From NCBI RefSeq assembly GCF_003667565.1, contig NZ_RCUX01000002.1, positions 1 to 64,000 on the forward strand: a DNA stretch of 64,000 nucleotides. The letters run 5' to 3'. How positions within the stretch are numbered: the stretch's first letter is position 1; every line of letters starts with the position of its first letter. This document shows, piece by piece, positions 37,184 through 45,495 of the stretch. The notes beneath the pieces are model-generated. The model was given only the letters and a program-made list of their open reading frames with translations. It ran no database searches and was not told the DNA's origin. Position numbers and translations under genes: made by a program. The DNA is from Mycetocola tolaasinivorans (lineage in GTDB: Bacteria > Actinomycetota > Actinomycetes > Actinomycetales > Microbacteriaceae).

Positions 37184-38176
37184 ATGACCGCACCCCGCGT
37201 CCTGATTACCGCACCCTTCTCCGCACCGCTCGCGGACTCCCTCGCCGATCGCTTCGCGATTACTCGGACCGAGCCGTCGATGGCGGGGGACTCGCTCGCC
37301 ACGATGGGGCTTGAGTCCGAGCTCGCCGAGGCCCGCGTAATCGTGGCCGAGCTCGACGTGGTGGACCGCGCGACCCTCGACCTCGCCCCCAACCTTGAGC
37401 TCGTGATCTCCTGCCGGGCAAAGCCGGCGAACGTGGATCTCGCCGCCTGCACCGAGCGTGGCATCCCCGTGGTCACCACTCCGGGCCGAAACGCCGAGGT
37501 CACCGCGGACCTCAGCTTTGCCCTGCTGATGGACACCGTCCGTCACGTCTCGCGCTCCGAGGCCTGGATGCGCGCCGGAAACTGGCACGAGGACGACGTC
37601 TTTGAGCCCTACGTGAAGTTCACGAGCATCGGCCTCGGCGGCCGCACCCTCGGAATCCTGGGTGGCGGTGCCGTGGGTCGTCGCGTCCTGCGCCGCGCCC
37701 TCGGATTCGGCATGACCGTCAAGGTGTACGACCCCTTCCTCCCCACCGACGCCTTTGGCGAGGACGCCACCGTGGTCTCGCTGGAGGAGGCCATGGGCTG
37801 TGACATCGTGACCGTACACGTGCCGCTGATGCCCGCGACCGAGAACCTCATCGGCGCGACCGAGCTGGCCTGGATGAAGCCCGAGGCATTCCTCATCAAC
37901 GCCGGTCGCGCCGCGATCATCAACGAGGACGCGCTCATGGCCGTGTTGCGCGAGGGTCGCATCGCCGGTGCCGGCTTTGACGTCTTCTATCAGGAGCCGC
38001 TGCCCGCGGGCCACGAACTCTTCACCCTGGACAACGTCACGATGACCCCGCATATTGCCGGCGCTTCCGAGGACGTCGTGGCCGAGCACTCGCGCATCGC
38101 CGCCGAGGCACTGATCGCCTGGGCGGGCGGGGAAACCCCGCGCGCCGTGGCAAACGCCGCAGATCTCGCCGGCTAG
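37184..38176 (+). CDS. D-isomer-specific 2-hydroxyacid dehydrogenase family protein
   Basis: NAD(P)-dependent oxidoreductase related to phosphoglycerate and glyoxylate/hydroxypyruvate dehydrogenases. The 330 residues have the full catalytic set: Rossmann loop LGILGGGAVGRRVL, the Arg in LINAGRAAIINED, the Glu in AGFDVFYQEPLP and the His in TPHIAGASEDVV. It lacks the C-terminal ACT domain of SerA. ATG after AAGGAG, 76 nt after the FGGY kinase and probably co-transcribed. It would oxidise a hydroxyacid, or reduce a keto acid, in the same catabolic route. Confidence 0.88.
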   Translation: MTAPRVLITAPFSAPLADSLADRFAITRTEPSMAGDSLATMGLESELAEARVIVAELDVVDRATLDLAPNLELVISCRAKPANVDLAACTERGIPVVTTPGRNAEVTADLSFALLMDTVRHVSRSEAWMRAGNWHEDDVFEPYVKFTSIGLGGRTLGILGGGAVGRRVLRRALGFGMTVKVYDPFLPTDAFGEDATVVSLEEAMGCDIVTVHVPLMPATENLIGATELAWMKPEAFLINAGRAAIINEDALMAVLREGRIAGAGFDVFYQEPLPAGHELFTLDNVTMTPHIAGASEDVVAEHSRIAAEALIAWAGGETPRAVANAADLAG

Positions 38177-38189
38177 GCGGTGCGCGCCG

Positions 38190-38224
38190 GTGCGGGGCCG
38201 CGCGTGTGACGCGCGGCTCCGCAC
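38190..38224. terminator. Terminator between the dehydrogenase and the Fic fragment gene
   Basis: 15-bp stem with one mismatch: 38190-38204 pairs with 38210-38224, loop TGTGA. It lies between convergent genes and touches the stop codon of the reverse-strand gene. Confidence 0.65.
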
Positions 38225-38487
38225 TATGCGGTGAGGACCGAGAGCACGCTCGGCGCGAAAAAGCGCCGTTTATAGGCGTGCGGATTCACCACGCCAAGAA
38301 TGTCGAGATCGCACAGCTGGGTGATCAGGCGGTTCGCCCGGCCGTAGGACAGCCCGAGGGCGGTCTCGGCCCTGCCGACGGTAAAGCTCGGGTTGGCCAC
38401 GGCGAGATCCACCAGTGCGTGCGCCGAATCCGCGCGCAGGTTGGATGACCGCAGGCGCTCCTTCAGCTCGGCCTGGACGGCGACCAC
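38224..38487 (-). CDS. Fic-protein C-terminal winged-helix fragment
   Basis: Probable remnant, or free-standing winged helix, derived from a Fic-family protein. The 87 residues (FTVGRAETALGLSYGRANRLITQLCDLDILGVV...YKRRFFAPSVLSVL) match the C-terminal winged-helix end of actinobacterial Fic proteins. The catalytic Fic motif HPFxxGNGR and everything before it are absent; the frame is open for only about 20 more codons upstream before an in-frame TAG near 38550. The GTG at 38487 is the annotated start. It lies downstream of the palindromic cluster at 38563-38618, so it may be expressed as a small DNA-binding protein; a decaying pseudogene is equally possible. Confidence 0.55.
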   Translation of the reverse strand: MVAVQAELKERLRSSNLRADSAHALVDLAVANPSFTVGRAETALGLSYGRANRLITQLCDLDILGVVNPHAYKRRFFAPSVLSVLTA

Positions 38488-38562
38488 GGGATCGATGCTG
38501 GCCCCGTGATCGGCGTCCTGCCGGTGGCGAGGTCCATGAGTGTCACTCTACGTAGCGTTTAT

Positions 38563-38618
38563 GCACATTGTTTGGGGGACAATGTGCGTGTTAGGGGCCA
38601 AAACGCATATTGTTTTGG
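38563..38618. promoter_or_regulatory. Palindrome and repeated half-sites upstream of the Fic fragment
   Basis: GCACATTGT (38563-38571) and ACAATGTGC (38579-38587) form a perfect 9-bp inverted repeat with a 7-nt centre. GCATATTGTTTTGG (38605-38618) repeats GCACATTGTTTGGG (38563-38576) with 3 differences. The block is unusually AT-rich for this genome. Confidence 0.55.
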
Positions 38619-38630
38619 CGTCGGGGCGGG

Positions 38631-39782
38631 TTAGGCACCCTGCGGAAGCCAGACGTCCGGACCAAAAATCTCGTAGTGCACCCGCTGTGCGGACAGCCCG
38701 AGGGCCAGCGCCTGCTCACGGATGCGCTGCATAAACGGCTGCGGGCCACACACGAACAGCTCGGCATCGGCGGGGATGCGGTGGCGGCTCAGATCGATGG
38801 CCTCGCCGCTGCCCTCGCCGAGCCAGGTGTGCACGCTGGCCCCCGGCAGGTGTGCGATATCGGTCATCATCTGGTCGCGCAGCGCCCAGACCTCGGGTGC
38901 CCGATCGGCGTGCAGCACGATGATGCGTCGGCCCGATCCCTCGGCGCGCAGTGCGTGCAGCATCGAGGCGCTGGGCGTCGAGCCGATGCCCGCGGAGACG
39001 AGGATCAGCGGGTGATCACCGGGGGTGAGTACGACGTCGCCGTAGGGGTTTGAGAGCTCCACGGTGCTGCCGATCGGCAGCTCGTCCTGGAGGAGCGGGG
39101 AGACCGCGCCATCCGCGCGCTTGCGGCTGGTGATCCGGCGCTCGGCACCGCCGGCACCGGTGAGGGTGAACTGACGTGCCTGGTGCAGGCCGGAGTCGAG
39201 GCGTACCTTGACGCTGACGTACTGTCCGGGCAGCGCCGGGGTGATCGGGGTACGGTCGGCCGGGGTGAAGGTGATGTTGACCGCGTTGCCCGCTGCGTGA
39301 CGCTCGCTGATGATCCAGGGCGTCCACATGCGGTTGTTTGCCTGCGTGGCGTAGAGGTCGCGTTCCAGACGAATCAGCGCGTGGGCCATGAGCCAGTACA
39401 CCTCGGTCCAGGCGGCGGCGATCTCCGGGGTGATGGCGTCGCCGAGATCCGCGGCGATCGCCGCGAACAGGTGCGTGTAGACGATGTCGTACTGGTCTGC
39501 GGTGACGCCGAGGGAGGCGTGGCGGTGCGCGATCCGGGCGAGCATCACCTCGGGGTAGGTGTCCGGGTTGTCGAGCAGATAGGTCGCAAAGACGGCGATG
39601 CTGCCGGCGAGAGCCTGCGGCTGCTCACCCGAGCCCTGGTTGGCGAGGTTGAAGATCCCGTCGAGCAGCTCCGGGTGCGCGGCAAACATGCGCTTGTAAA
39701 AGTCCGGGGTGATGAATTCGATGCGCTCGGCAATCAGCGGCAGCGTCGCCTCGATGAGCGGACGCGAGGTGGAGGAGAGCAT
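38631..39782 (-). CDS. hmp: Flavohemoglobin (nitric oxide dioxygenase)
   Basis: Oxidises NO to nitrate using O2 and NAD(P)H. The 383 residues have a globin domain (1-140; proximal His probably His88 in AHRHASLGV), an FAD domain (about 150-250; LPGQYVSVKVR and RQFTLTG) and an NAD domain (260-383; LILVSAGIGSTPSASML and LFVCGPQPFMQ), ending YEIFGPD. The flavin motif RQFTLT differs slightly from the usual RQYSLS. The ATG at 39782 has GAAAGG 5 nt upstream; longer frames lack a ribosome binding site. Confidence 0.93.
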   Translation of the reverse strand: MLSSTSRPLIEATLPLIAERIEFITPDFYKRMFAAHPELLDGIFNLANQGSGEQPQALAGSIAVFATYLLDNPDTYPEVMLARIAHRHASLGVTADQYDIVYTHLFAAIAADLGDAITPEIAAAWTEVYWLMAHALIRLERDLYATQANNRMWTPWIISERHAAGNAVNITFTPADRTPITPALPGQYVSVKVRLDSGLHQARQFTLTGAGGAERRITSRKRADGAVSPLLQDELPIGSTVELSNPYGDVVLTPGDHPLILVSAGIGSTPSASMLHALRAEGSGRRIIVLHADRAPEVWALRDQMMTDIAHLPGASVHTWLGEGSGEAIDLSRHRIPADAELFVCGPQPFMQRIREQALALGLSAQRVHYEIFGPDVWLPQGA

Positions 39783-39835
39783 GGGAACCTTTCGTCGGAA
39801 GCCGCAAAGCATACGCGCGAGCAAGTGCGCGTACG

Positions 39836-39855
39836 GGTATTTTGCAGTGAATACC
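39836..39855. promoter_or_regulatory. Perfect palindrome upstream of hmp
   Basis: GGTATT-N8-AATACC, 54 nt upstream of the hmp start. A 6-8-6 palindrome in this place suits an NO- or redox-sensing repressor such as an Rrf2-family protein; the regulator is not in the window. Confidence 0.45.
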
Positions 39856-40023
39856 GGTCGCGATGTTCGGTCGTGACGGGTACTGACGGATGGGCTGGCG
39901 CATCCGGCCGGTGCATCGACGAAACCGGCCTCCAAAATAGCTCTCGATCGAAACCCAAACGACCGCTATGCTGCCAGGTGTGGGGGCACAATCGATGGTG
40001 ACTGGCGACCGTGCCCAACCGGT

Positions 40024-40698
40024 CTAGGAGAAACTAGCGATGCCCTTGCCCAGCAGCACGAACGCGAACACCAGCAGCAGAGTGGCCATCATCGCCGCGT
40101 TGTTCTGCGTGAGCCACGCGCGCACCTGCTCGAGCGTTCCGGCCAGACGATCGGCGGCGACGAGATATCCGGCCACGGGGACCACGATGGTGAGCGAGCC
40201 CAGGAGTGCGAGAATCACGATCGCGAGGATCGCCTCCCCGAGGCTCAGCGGCCCCGCGGTCCCCACGGCGAGACCCGCTGAGATCGCAAGCACCAGGTTT
40301 TTCGGGTTGGCCGACAGCACGAGGCCCAGCACGATCGAGCGCCCCACCCCGAGGTCATTGATCGAGTCCATCCAGCGGGGAAGCGGAGCGGATTCGCCCG
40401 GAGCCGGGCGCGTCTTCCACTTGCGATACGCGAGGAAGAACAGCGCCCCCGCGAGCAGGATCTTGATGATGCCGATCACCGGCTTGGGGCCCGCCTGCTC
40501 GGCCTCGGGGAGCACAGACGACAGCGCGGTGGCCCCCGCGAGGACAACCGCGAGCCCGAAGAGCCAGCCCAGCATGAACGCCGGTGCGGTGGCGCGGGCG
40601 CGCGGGGAGAGCAGCATGAGAATCGTCGCGATCATCGGTACCGGGCTCAGCGCCACACCGATCATGAGGGGCAGTCCCTCACCCAGAGCCTCGTACAT
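40024..40698 (-). CDS. GAP-family (LysE-like) membrane protein
   Basis: Integral membrane protein of the GAP/Sap family, named after the mycobacterial protein linked to sulfolipid or glycopeptidolipid export; substrate unknown here. The 224 residues form six predicted helices in a LysE-like 3+3 arrangement, with the conserved GVALSPVPMIATILMLLSPRA near the N-terminus and GLVLSANPKNLVLAISAGLA in the second half. The ATG at 40698 follows GGGGAAGG with a 6-nt spacer. Monocistronic, 241 nt from the hmp start. Confidence 0.82.
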   Translation of the reverse strand: MYEALGEGLPLMIGVALSPVPMIATILMLLSPRARATAPAFMLGWLFGLAVVLAGATALSSVLPEAEQAGPKPVIGIIKILLAGALFFLAYRKWKTRPAPGESAPLPRWMDSINDLGVGRSIVLGLVLSANPKNLVLAISAGLAVGTAGPLSLGEAILAIVILALLGSLTIVVPVAGYLVAADRLAGTLEQVRAWLTQNNAAMMATLLLVFAFVLLGKGIASFS

Positions 40699-40837
40699 GT
40701 TGCGCCTTCCCCTCGAATTCACCGTGATCCCGACGGAGATCGGGAACTGAGATCACCCTAGAGGGATGGGACGTTCGCGTCTATCCCCACCCCCTGCTTT
40801 TCATCCACCACTAGTGACCGTCGAAAGAGAGTAGTTC

Positions 40838-41794
40838 ATGACCGCAACCCGTGTAACCGCCGACAACTTCGTCCGTGCCGAGTCCAACCGGATGTTCGCA
40901 GCGCTCCTGGCCGGAACCGAGGGGGTGGGTCACTGGGTGCATCACCGAGAGCCCTCCGCGCTGGATGACCAGCGGGTAATCCGGCAAAACCGCGACACCC
41001 TGTACAGCTCGATCGTGTTGGACGTGAGCGAGGGGGCCACCCTCACCCTTCCCGACGCCGAGGGGCGGTATCTCTCGGCCGCGCTGATCAGCCAGGATCA
41101 GTACACCTCCCGGGTACTGCACGACGCGGGTGAGCACGCGATCACGCGGGACGAGGTCGGTTCAGACTTTGTCCTGGTGGCCGTGCGTGTGCTGGTGGAC
41201 CCGACCGATCCGGCGGATGTGGCCGCCGCCAACAGGGTACAGGACGGCCTGGCCGCAACCTCGGCATCCTCGCGTGCGTTCGAGCTTCCCGAATACGATG
41301 CCGCCTCCCTCGACTCCACCCGAAACGCGCTGCTCGAGCTCGGCCGCGGATTCAGCGGCTTTGATCACTCGTTTGGCACCCGCGAGGAGGTCGAACCGAT
41401 CCGCCACCTGATCGGTGCCGCCCTCGGCTGGGGCGGCCTGCCCGAGAGTGAGGCCTACTACGTCAACGTTGACGATCACCTGCCGGTGGCGGAGTACTCG
41501 CTCACCCTGCGGGATGTGCCGGTGGACGCCTTCTGGTCGGTCTCGCTGTACAACGCCGAGGGCTACTTCGAGCCGATTCCGGGAACCCTCACGAGCGTGA
41601 ACAGCGTGACCGGGGAGCGCGCCGCCGACGGTTCGATCACCGTGCGGTTTGCCCCCGTCGCCACCGGTGCCGCCAACGAGCTCGGCATCATGCCCGGCTG
41701 GAACTACCTGGTGCGCTACTACCGGCCGCGCCCCGAGGTGATCGATGGCAGCTGGACGCTGCCGGCCCTCACCCCCGCGGAGGCCGGAGCATGA
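40838..41794 (+). CDS. DUF1254/DUF1214 domain protein (first of a pair)
   Basis: Function not established. The 318 residues show the DUF1254 pattern QRVIRQNRDTLYSSIVLDVSEGATLTLPD in the N-terminal half and a DUF1214 region near the C-terminus (VDAFWSVSLYNAEGYFEP and WNYLVRYYRPRPEVIDGSW). There is no signal peptide or transmembrane helix, so it is cytoplasmic. ATG after GAAAGAGAG. Its stop overlaps the next gene as ATGA, so the two related proteins are probably made in equal amounts and may form a complex. Confidence 0.8.
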   Translation: MTATRVTADNFVRAESNRMFAALLAGTEGVGHWVHHREPSALDDQRVIRQNRDTLYSSIVLDVSEGATLTLPDAEGRYLSAALISQDQYTSRVLHDAGEHAITRDEVGSDFVLVAVRVLVDPTDPADVAAANRVQDGLAATSASSRAFELPEYDAASLDSTRNALLELGRGFSGFDHSFGTREEVEPIRHLIGAALGWGGLPESEAYYVNVDDHLPVAEYSLTLRDVPVDAFWSVSLYNAEGYFEPIPGTLTSVNSVTGERAADGSITVRFAPVATGAANELGIMPGWNYLVRYYRPRPEVIDGSWTLPALTPAEAGA

Positions 41795-43068
41795 CCGCGC
41801 AGCCCGCACCCTCGCCCTACCTGTTCCACTATCCACTGGTCGAAAACCTCCGCCAGGTGACCCGGTATCTCACCACCGGCGTGGGGTCGAACCCCGCCGC
41901 CGCGGCAAACTCCTTCTCGCATGCGCGGACACTCGCCGGGCCGCAGGACACCTTCGTCACGATCAACAATGACACCGTGTATTCGATGGCGCAGCTCGAC
42001 CTCTCGGCCGGGCCCATCCGGCTGGACACCCCGGATCTGGGCGACCGCTACTACGTGCTGCAGTTCGTGGACGCCTGGACAAACAACATTGCCTATATCG
42101 GCACCCGTGCGACCGGAAATGCTGCCGGTTCGTTCCTGATCGTGCCGCCCGGCTGGTCGGGAAGCACCGATCTGCCGGTGGTGCACGCCTCGACCGATAT
42201 CGTCTCGATCGTGGGGCGATTCGCCTGCACCGGCCCCGACGATCTTCCCGCAGTGCACGCGCTGCAGGATGCCACGGTGCTCACTTCGCTGGACCCTTCG
42301 GGCACGGATCGGGGCATTCCCGATGTCGGGTCGGCGGAGACCGAGGCCGAGCTGTTCTGGGCGCAGGCCGAGGCCTGGGCCGCGCGCTTCCCGGGGCCCG
42401 AGGCCGATGCGGCGCTCGCCGCGGGGTTCCCGCTGCCCGCAGCCGCGGACCGTGAGGCGGACTTCGCCGCCGGGGTAGCCGATCTGGCAACCGCCACGAC
42501 CACCGCCCCCACGCCGTTCCACGGCGGCTGGGGTGTGGGCCTGCACCTGTTCGACTACAACGTGCACGTCTTGGGCCTCGGAACCGATGCCGATCCGCGC
42601 TGGCTGACCACCGATCCCGAGCGGCGCATCCTCGACCGGGCGATCAGCTGCCGACTGGGGCTCTGGGGCAACCACGCCTATGAGGCCGTCTACGCGCAGG
42701 CGTTCACCGACATCGCCGGTGCGCCGCTCATCGGCGATCACACGTATCGCATCACCTTCACCGAGCTACCGCCGGTGGGGGCGTTCTGGTCGATCACGCT
42801 GTACGACATTCCGCGCTACTTCCTGGTGGATAACCCGATCGATCGCTACTCGATCGGCGACCGCACGGCGGGCCTGCAATATGAGGAGGACGGCACCCTG
42901 GTGCTCACCCTCGCACACGGGGCTCCGACGGACGCGCGCGAGCGCGCCAACTGGCTGCCCACACCCGCGGAGGCGTTCCGTCTCGTGATGCGGTTCTACA
43001 TTCCGGGCGACTCGATCCTCGAGGAGACCTACGTGTACCCCGAGGTGCGGCGGGTGCCCGTCGCGTAG
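41791..43068 (+). CDS. DUF1254/DUF1214 domain protein (second of a pair)
   Basis: Function not established. At 425 residues it is a longer paralogue of the preceding protein: DUF1254 at about 45-160 (TFVTINNDTVYSMAQLDLSAGPIRLDTPD) and DUF1214 at about 310-425 (PPVGAFWSITLYDIPRYFL, YEEDGTLVLTLAHGAP and FRLVMRFYIPGDSILEETYVYPEV). No signal peptide. Starts with ATGA overlapping the previous stop. Convergent with the SorC regulator, 21 nt away, with no clear terminator between. Confidence 0.8.
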   Translation: MTAQPAPSPYLFHYPLVENLRQVTRYLTTGVGSNPAAAANSFSHARTLAGPQDTFVTINNDTVYSMAQLDLSAGPIRLDTPDLGDRYYVLQFVDAWTNNIAYIGTRATGNAAGSFLIVPPGWSGSTDLPVVHASTDIVSIVGRFACTGPDDLPAVHALQDATVLTSLDPSGTDRGIPDVGSAETEAELFWAQAEAWAARFPGPEADAALAAGFPLPAAADREADFAAGVADLATATTTAPTPFHGGWGVGLHLFDYNVHVLGLGTDADPRWLTTDPERRILDRAISCRLGLWGNHAYEAVYAQAFTDIAGAPLIGDHTYRITFTELPPVGAFWSITLYDIPRYFLVDNPIDRYSIGDRTAGLQYEEDGTLVLTLAHGAPTDARERANWLPTPAEAFRLVMRFYIPGDSILEETYVYPEVRRVPVA

Positions 43069-43089
43069 TGCACCGCTTCTCGCAGTCCG

Positions 43090-44010
43090 CTAGGCGCGGG
43101 CGGCGAGAAGCGCGCGTGCCGTGGTGATATCGGTCACCAGGGCGTTAAAGATTCCGTGGGTGAGCGCGGTGGCCAGCGCCCCCACCTTTTCCGGACCGTG
43201 GGCGATGCCGAGGCGCACGGGGATGGCCCGCAGTTGATCGAGGGTGAGCCCGACGATGCGCTCATTGAGGAGCCCGTCAACCGCCTGCCCGGAGGCGTCA
43301 AAGAAGCGCCCGGCGATATCACCCACGGCACCGCGGGTGCGCAGGTCGGTGGCATCGGCCTCGGACATTGCCTCAAACAGCAGGCCCGCGCTGTGCTCCA
43401 CCCCGCCCACCCCGGTAATCAGGAGTCGGGCGGACGCCGCGTGGTCGAGGGCGCGGTGCACCCCCGGATCAGCGCTGGAATAGCGGGCCGATTCCGGCGA
43501 GGCGGCGATGAGGGGCGCGGGAATGTGGTGGGCGCGCCCGCCGGTGTGTTCGGCAAACTTCAGCGCGCTCTCGTGGCCGTTGGCCCCGGTGGTGAGCCCG
43601 GCGGTGCTGCCGCAGGCGGGAACAAACTCACCCCCGATCTGGGTGATGGGGAGTGCGGAGGCGACGCGGGCCACCGCCGCGGAGACCCCGACCGTGGTGA
43701 CGGTACCGGGCTCCAGCAGACTCGCCACGGCCTCGGCACCCACGCTCGCAAACGCGCGTTCCGCCTTGGCGCGGTCGCCGCTGTCGGGCGCGATCCACAC
43801 CTGCCCCACGCCATAGGCGGCGGAGAGTGCGACCTCCTCATCGGCGAAGAGGGTGTCCGTCGCGCGCACGGTGATCTCAACCATGCCGCTGGAGCGGGCT
43901 TCGGCAAGGAGACGGGTCACCCGGATCCGGGAGAGGCCGAGGGTGTCGGCGATTTCCTGGTGGGTGAGCCCGTGTTCGTAGTACAGCCGCGCAACGCGTC
44001 CCATAAGCAT
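43090..44010 (-). CDS. SorC/DeoR-type sugar-binding transcriptional regulator
   Basis: Regulator with an N-terminal helix-turn-helix (VARLYYEHGLTHQEIADTLGLSRIRVTRLLAEARSSGMV) and a SorC sugar-phosphate-binding domain (about 55-306; GTVTTVGVSAAVARVASAL, LLITGVGGVEHSAG, GDIAGRFFDASG). The 306-residue length is typical. ATG preceded by GGGAGGA. Divergent from the MFS/aldolase genes, whose promoter carries TGAAC-containing operators also present at 35.5 kb. It therefore probably controls both the transport/aldolase genes and the distant kinase/dehydrogenase pair, sensing a phosphorylated intermediate (inference). Confidence 0.9.
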   Translation of the reverse strand: MLMGRVARLYYEHGLTHQEIADTLGLSRIRVTRLLAEARSSGMVEITVRATDTLFADEEVALSAAYGVGQVWIAPDSGDRAKAERAFASVGAEAVASLLEPGTVTTVGVSAAVARVASALPITQIGGEFVPACGSTAGLTTGANGHESALKFAEHTGGRAHHIPAPLIAASPESARYSSADPGVHRALDHAASARLLITGVGGVEHSAGLLFEAMSEADATDLRTRGAVGDIAGRFFDASGQAVDGLLNERIVGLTLDQLRAIPVRLGIAHGPEKVGALATALTHGIFNALVTDITTARALLAARA

Positions 44011-44049
44011 GCTTTTATCCTCCCACGGGGAGCGCGTGTGGCGGTGAAC

Positions 44050-44078
44050 TTGACACGCACGTGATCGTCATCGAGACT
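44050..44078 (+). promoter_or_regulatory. Promoter of the MFS-aldolase operon
   Basis: TTGACA (44050-44055), 17-nt spacer, GAGACT (44073-44078); predicted start near 44085, just before the operators. Confidence 0.55.
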
Positions 44079-44090
44079 TACTGTGCAACC

Positions 44091-44115
44091 GTTCATCGCA
44101 CTGAACAAATGTACA
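44091..44115. promoter_or_regulatory. Operators of the SorC-type regulator
   Basis: GTTCA-N6-TGAAC (44091-44106) and TGAACAAATGTACA (44102-44115) overlap by one half-site. Both parts recur at 35500-35548. Position at +6 to +30 fits repression by road-block. Confidence 0.6.
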
Positions 44116-44158
44116 TCATACTCACCGTATCGTCGATACTCAACGAGGAGTCTCACCC

Positions 44159-45436
44159 ATGGAATCTCGTCCACCCGCTACCGGCGGCCGCTTCGCGGCG
44201 CTGCTGGCCTCCCAGGGCATCTCCCGCCCCATCGCGTGGGGCTTCCTCGCGCTCACCCTGTTCATGGTGGGAGACGGCATCGAAGCCGGCTTCCTCTCGC
44301 CCTACCTCGATGCCCAGGGATTCTCCGGCGGTGACGTCGCCCTGCTGTGGAGCGTCTACGGCATCGTGGTGGCCCTCGCCGCCTGGCTCTCCGGCGCGCT
44401 CGCCGAAGCCTGGGGCCCCAAGCGGGTCATGATGGTGGGCTTCGCGATCTGGGTGGTCTTCCAGATCATCTTCCTGGTCTTCGGAGTCATGGCCCAGGAC
44501 TTCACCGTCATGCTCATCGCCTTCGGCATCCGCGGTCTCGGCTATCCGATGTTCGCCTTCGGATTCCTGGTATGGATCACCATGGCCACTCCCGAAAACG
44601 TCATGGGTCGCGCAACCGGCTGGTACTGGTTCTTCTCCACCCTGGGTCTCGGCGTGATCTCCTCCTACTTCGCCGGCGCGATGATCCCCGTCATCGGTGA
44701 GCTCGGCACCCTCTGGACCTCCCTCGCCTTCATCGGTATCGGCGGTGTGATGGTGGCAGTCCTGCTGAAGAACCCGGTCACCGCGCCGGTTACCGTGCGC
44801 GCGAGCCTCGCCGGTATCGCCCGCTCCATCACCATCGTCAAGACCCACCCCAAGGTGGGCGTCGGTGGCGTCGTACGCATGATCAACACGCTGTCCTTCT
44901 ACGCCTTCGTGGTGTTCCTCACCACCTACATGGTGCGCGATGTGGGCTTCACTACCTCGGACTGGCAGTACATCTGGGGCACCATGCTCCTCGCCAACGT
45001 GGCCGCCAACCTGCTCTCGGGATACCTCGCCGACTGGATCGGCCGCGTCAACGTGGTGGCTTGGGCCGGCGGAATCGGCTGCTTCGTGATGGTGCTCGCC
45101 ATGTACTACGTGCCCACCACCATCGGCCCGAACTTCGCCATCATGCTCGTGGTCGCGATCATCTACGGCCTCGCCCTCGGCATGTTCGTGCCGCTGTCGG
45201 CGATCGTGCCGCTGCTCGCCCCGCAGAACATGGCCGCGGCAGTGGCCATCCTGAACCTCGGTGCCGGCCTCAGCCAGTTCATCGGCCCGGTGATCGCCGC
45301 ACTGGTCACCCCGCTCGGAATCGAGACCACCGTGTGGATCATCGCCTCCTTCTACCTGGTTGGGTTCGCGCTCACGTTCCTCCTGAAGGACACCAAGTCG
45401 CGCATTCCCGTGGCCGGGGTTCCCCTCCACGCCTAA
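44159..45436 (+). CDS. MFS transporter of the polyol permease type
   Basis: Proton-driven uptake permease with 12 predicted helices in 425 residues. The segments FMVGDGIEAGFLSPYL, RGLGYPMFAFGFLVWITMATPE and ATGWYWFFSTLGLGVISSYFAGAMIPVIGELGTLWTSL closely follow the ribitol/D-arabinitol permease family (RbtT, DalT, CsbX). A pentitol or similar polyol is the best guess. ATG after AACGAGGAG. The aldolase gene follows 59 nt later; divergent from the SorC regulator. Confidence 0.85.
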   Translation: MESRPPATGGRFAALLASQGISRPIAWGFLALTLFMVGDGIEAGFLSPYLDAQGFSGGDVALLWSVYGIVVALAAWLSGALAEAWGPKRVMMVGFAIWVVFQIIFLVFGVMAQDFTVMLIAFGIRGLGYPMFAFGFLVWITMATPENVMGRATGWYWFFSTLGLGVISSYFAGAMIPVIGELGTLWTSLAFIGIGGVMVAVLLKNPVTAPVTVRASLAGIARSITIVKTHPKVGVGGVVRMINTLSFYAFVVFLTTYMVRDVGFTTSDWQYIWGTMLLANVAANLLSGYLADWIGRVNVVAWAGGIGCFVMVLAMYYVPTTIGPNFAIMLVVAIIYGLALGMFVPLSAIVPLLAPQNMAAAVAILNLGAGLSQFIGPVIAALVTPLGIETTVWIIASFYLVGFALTFLLKDTKSRIPVAGVPLHA

Positions 45437-45495
45437 CCCTGCGGGGTGCCGGACCCCGGTACCCCGCACACCCCGTCCCGTGAAAGGAAACGGAC

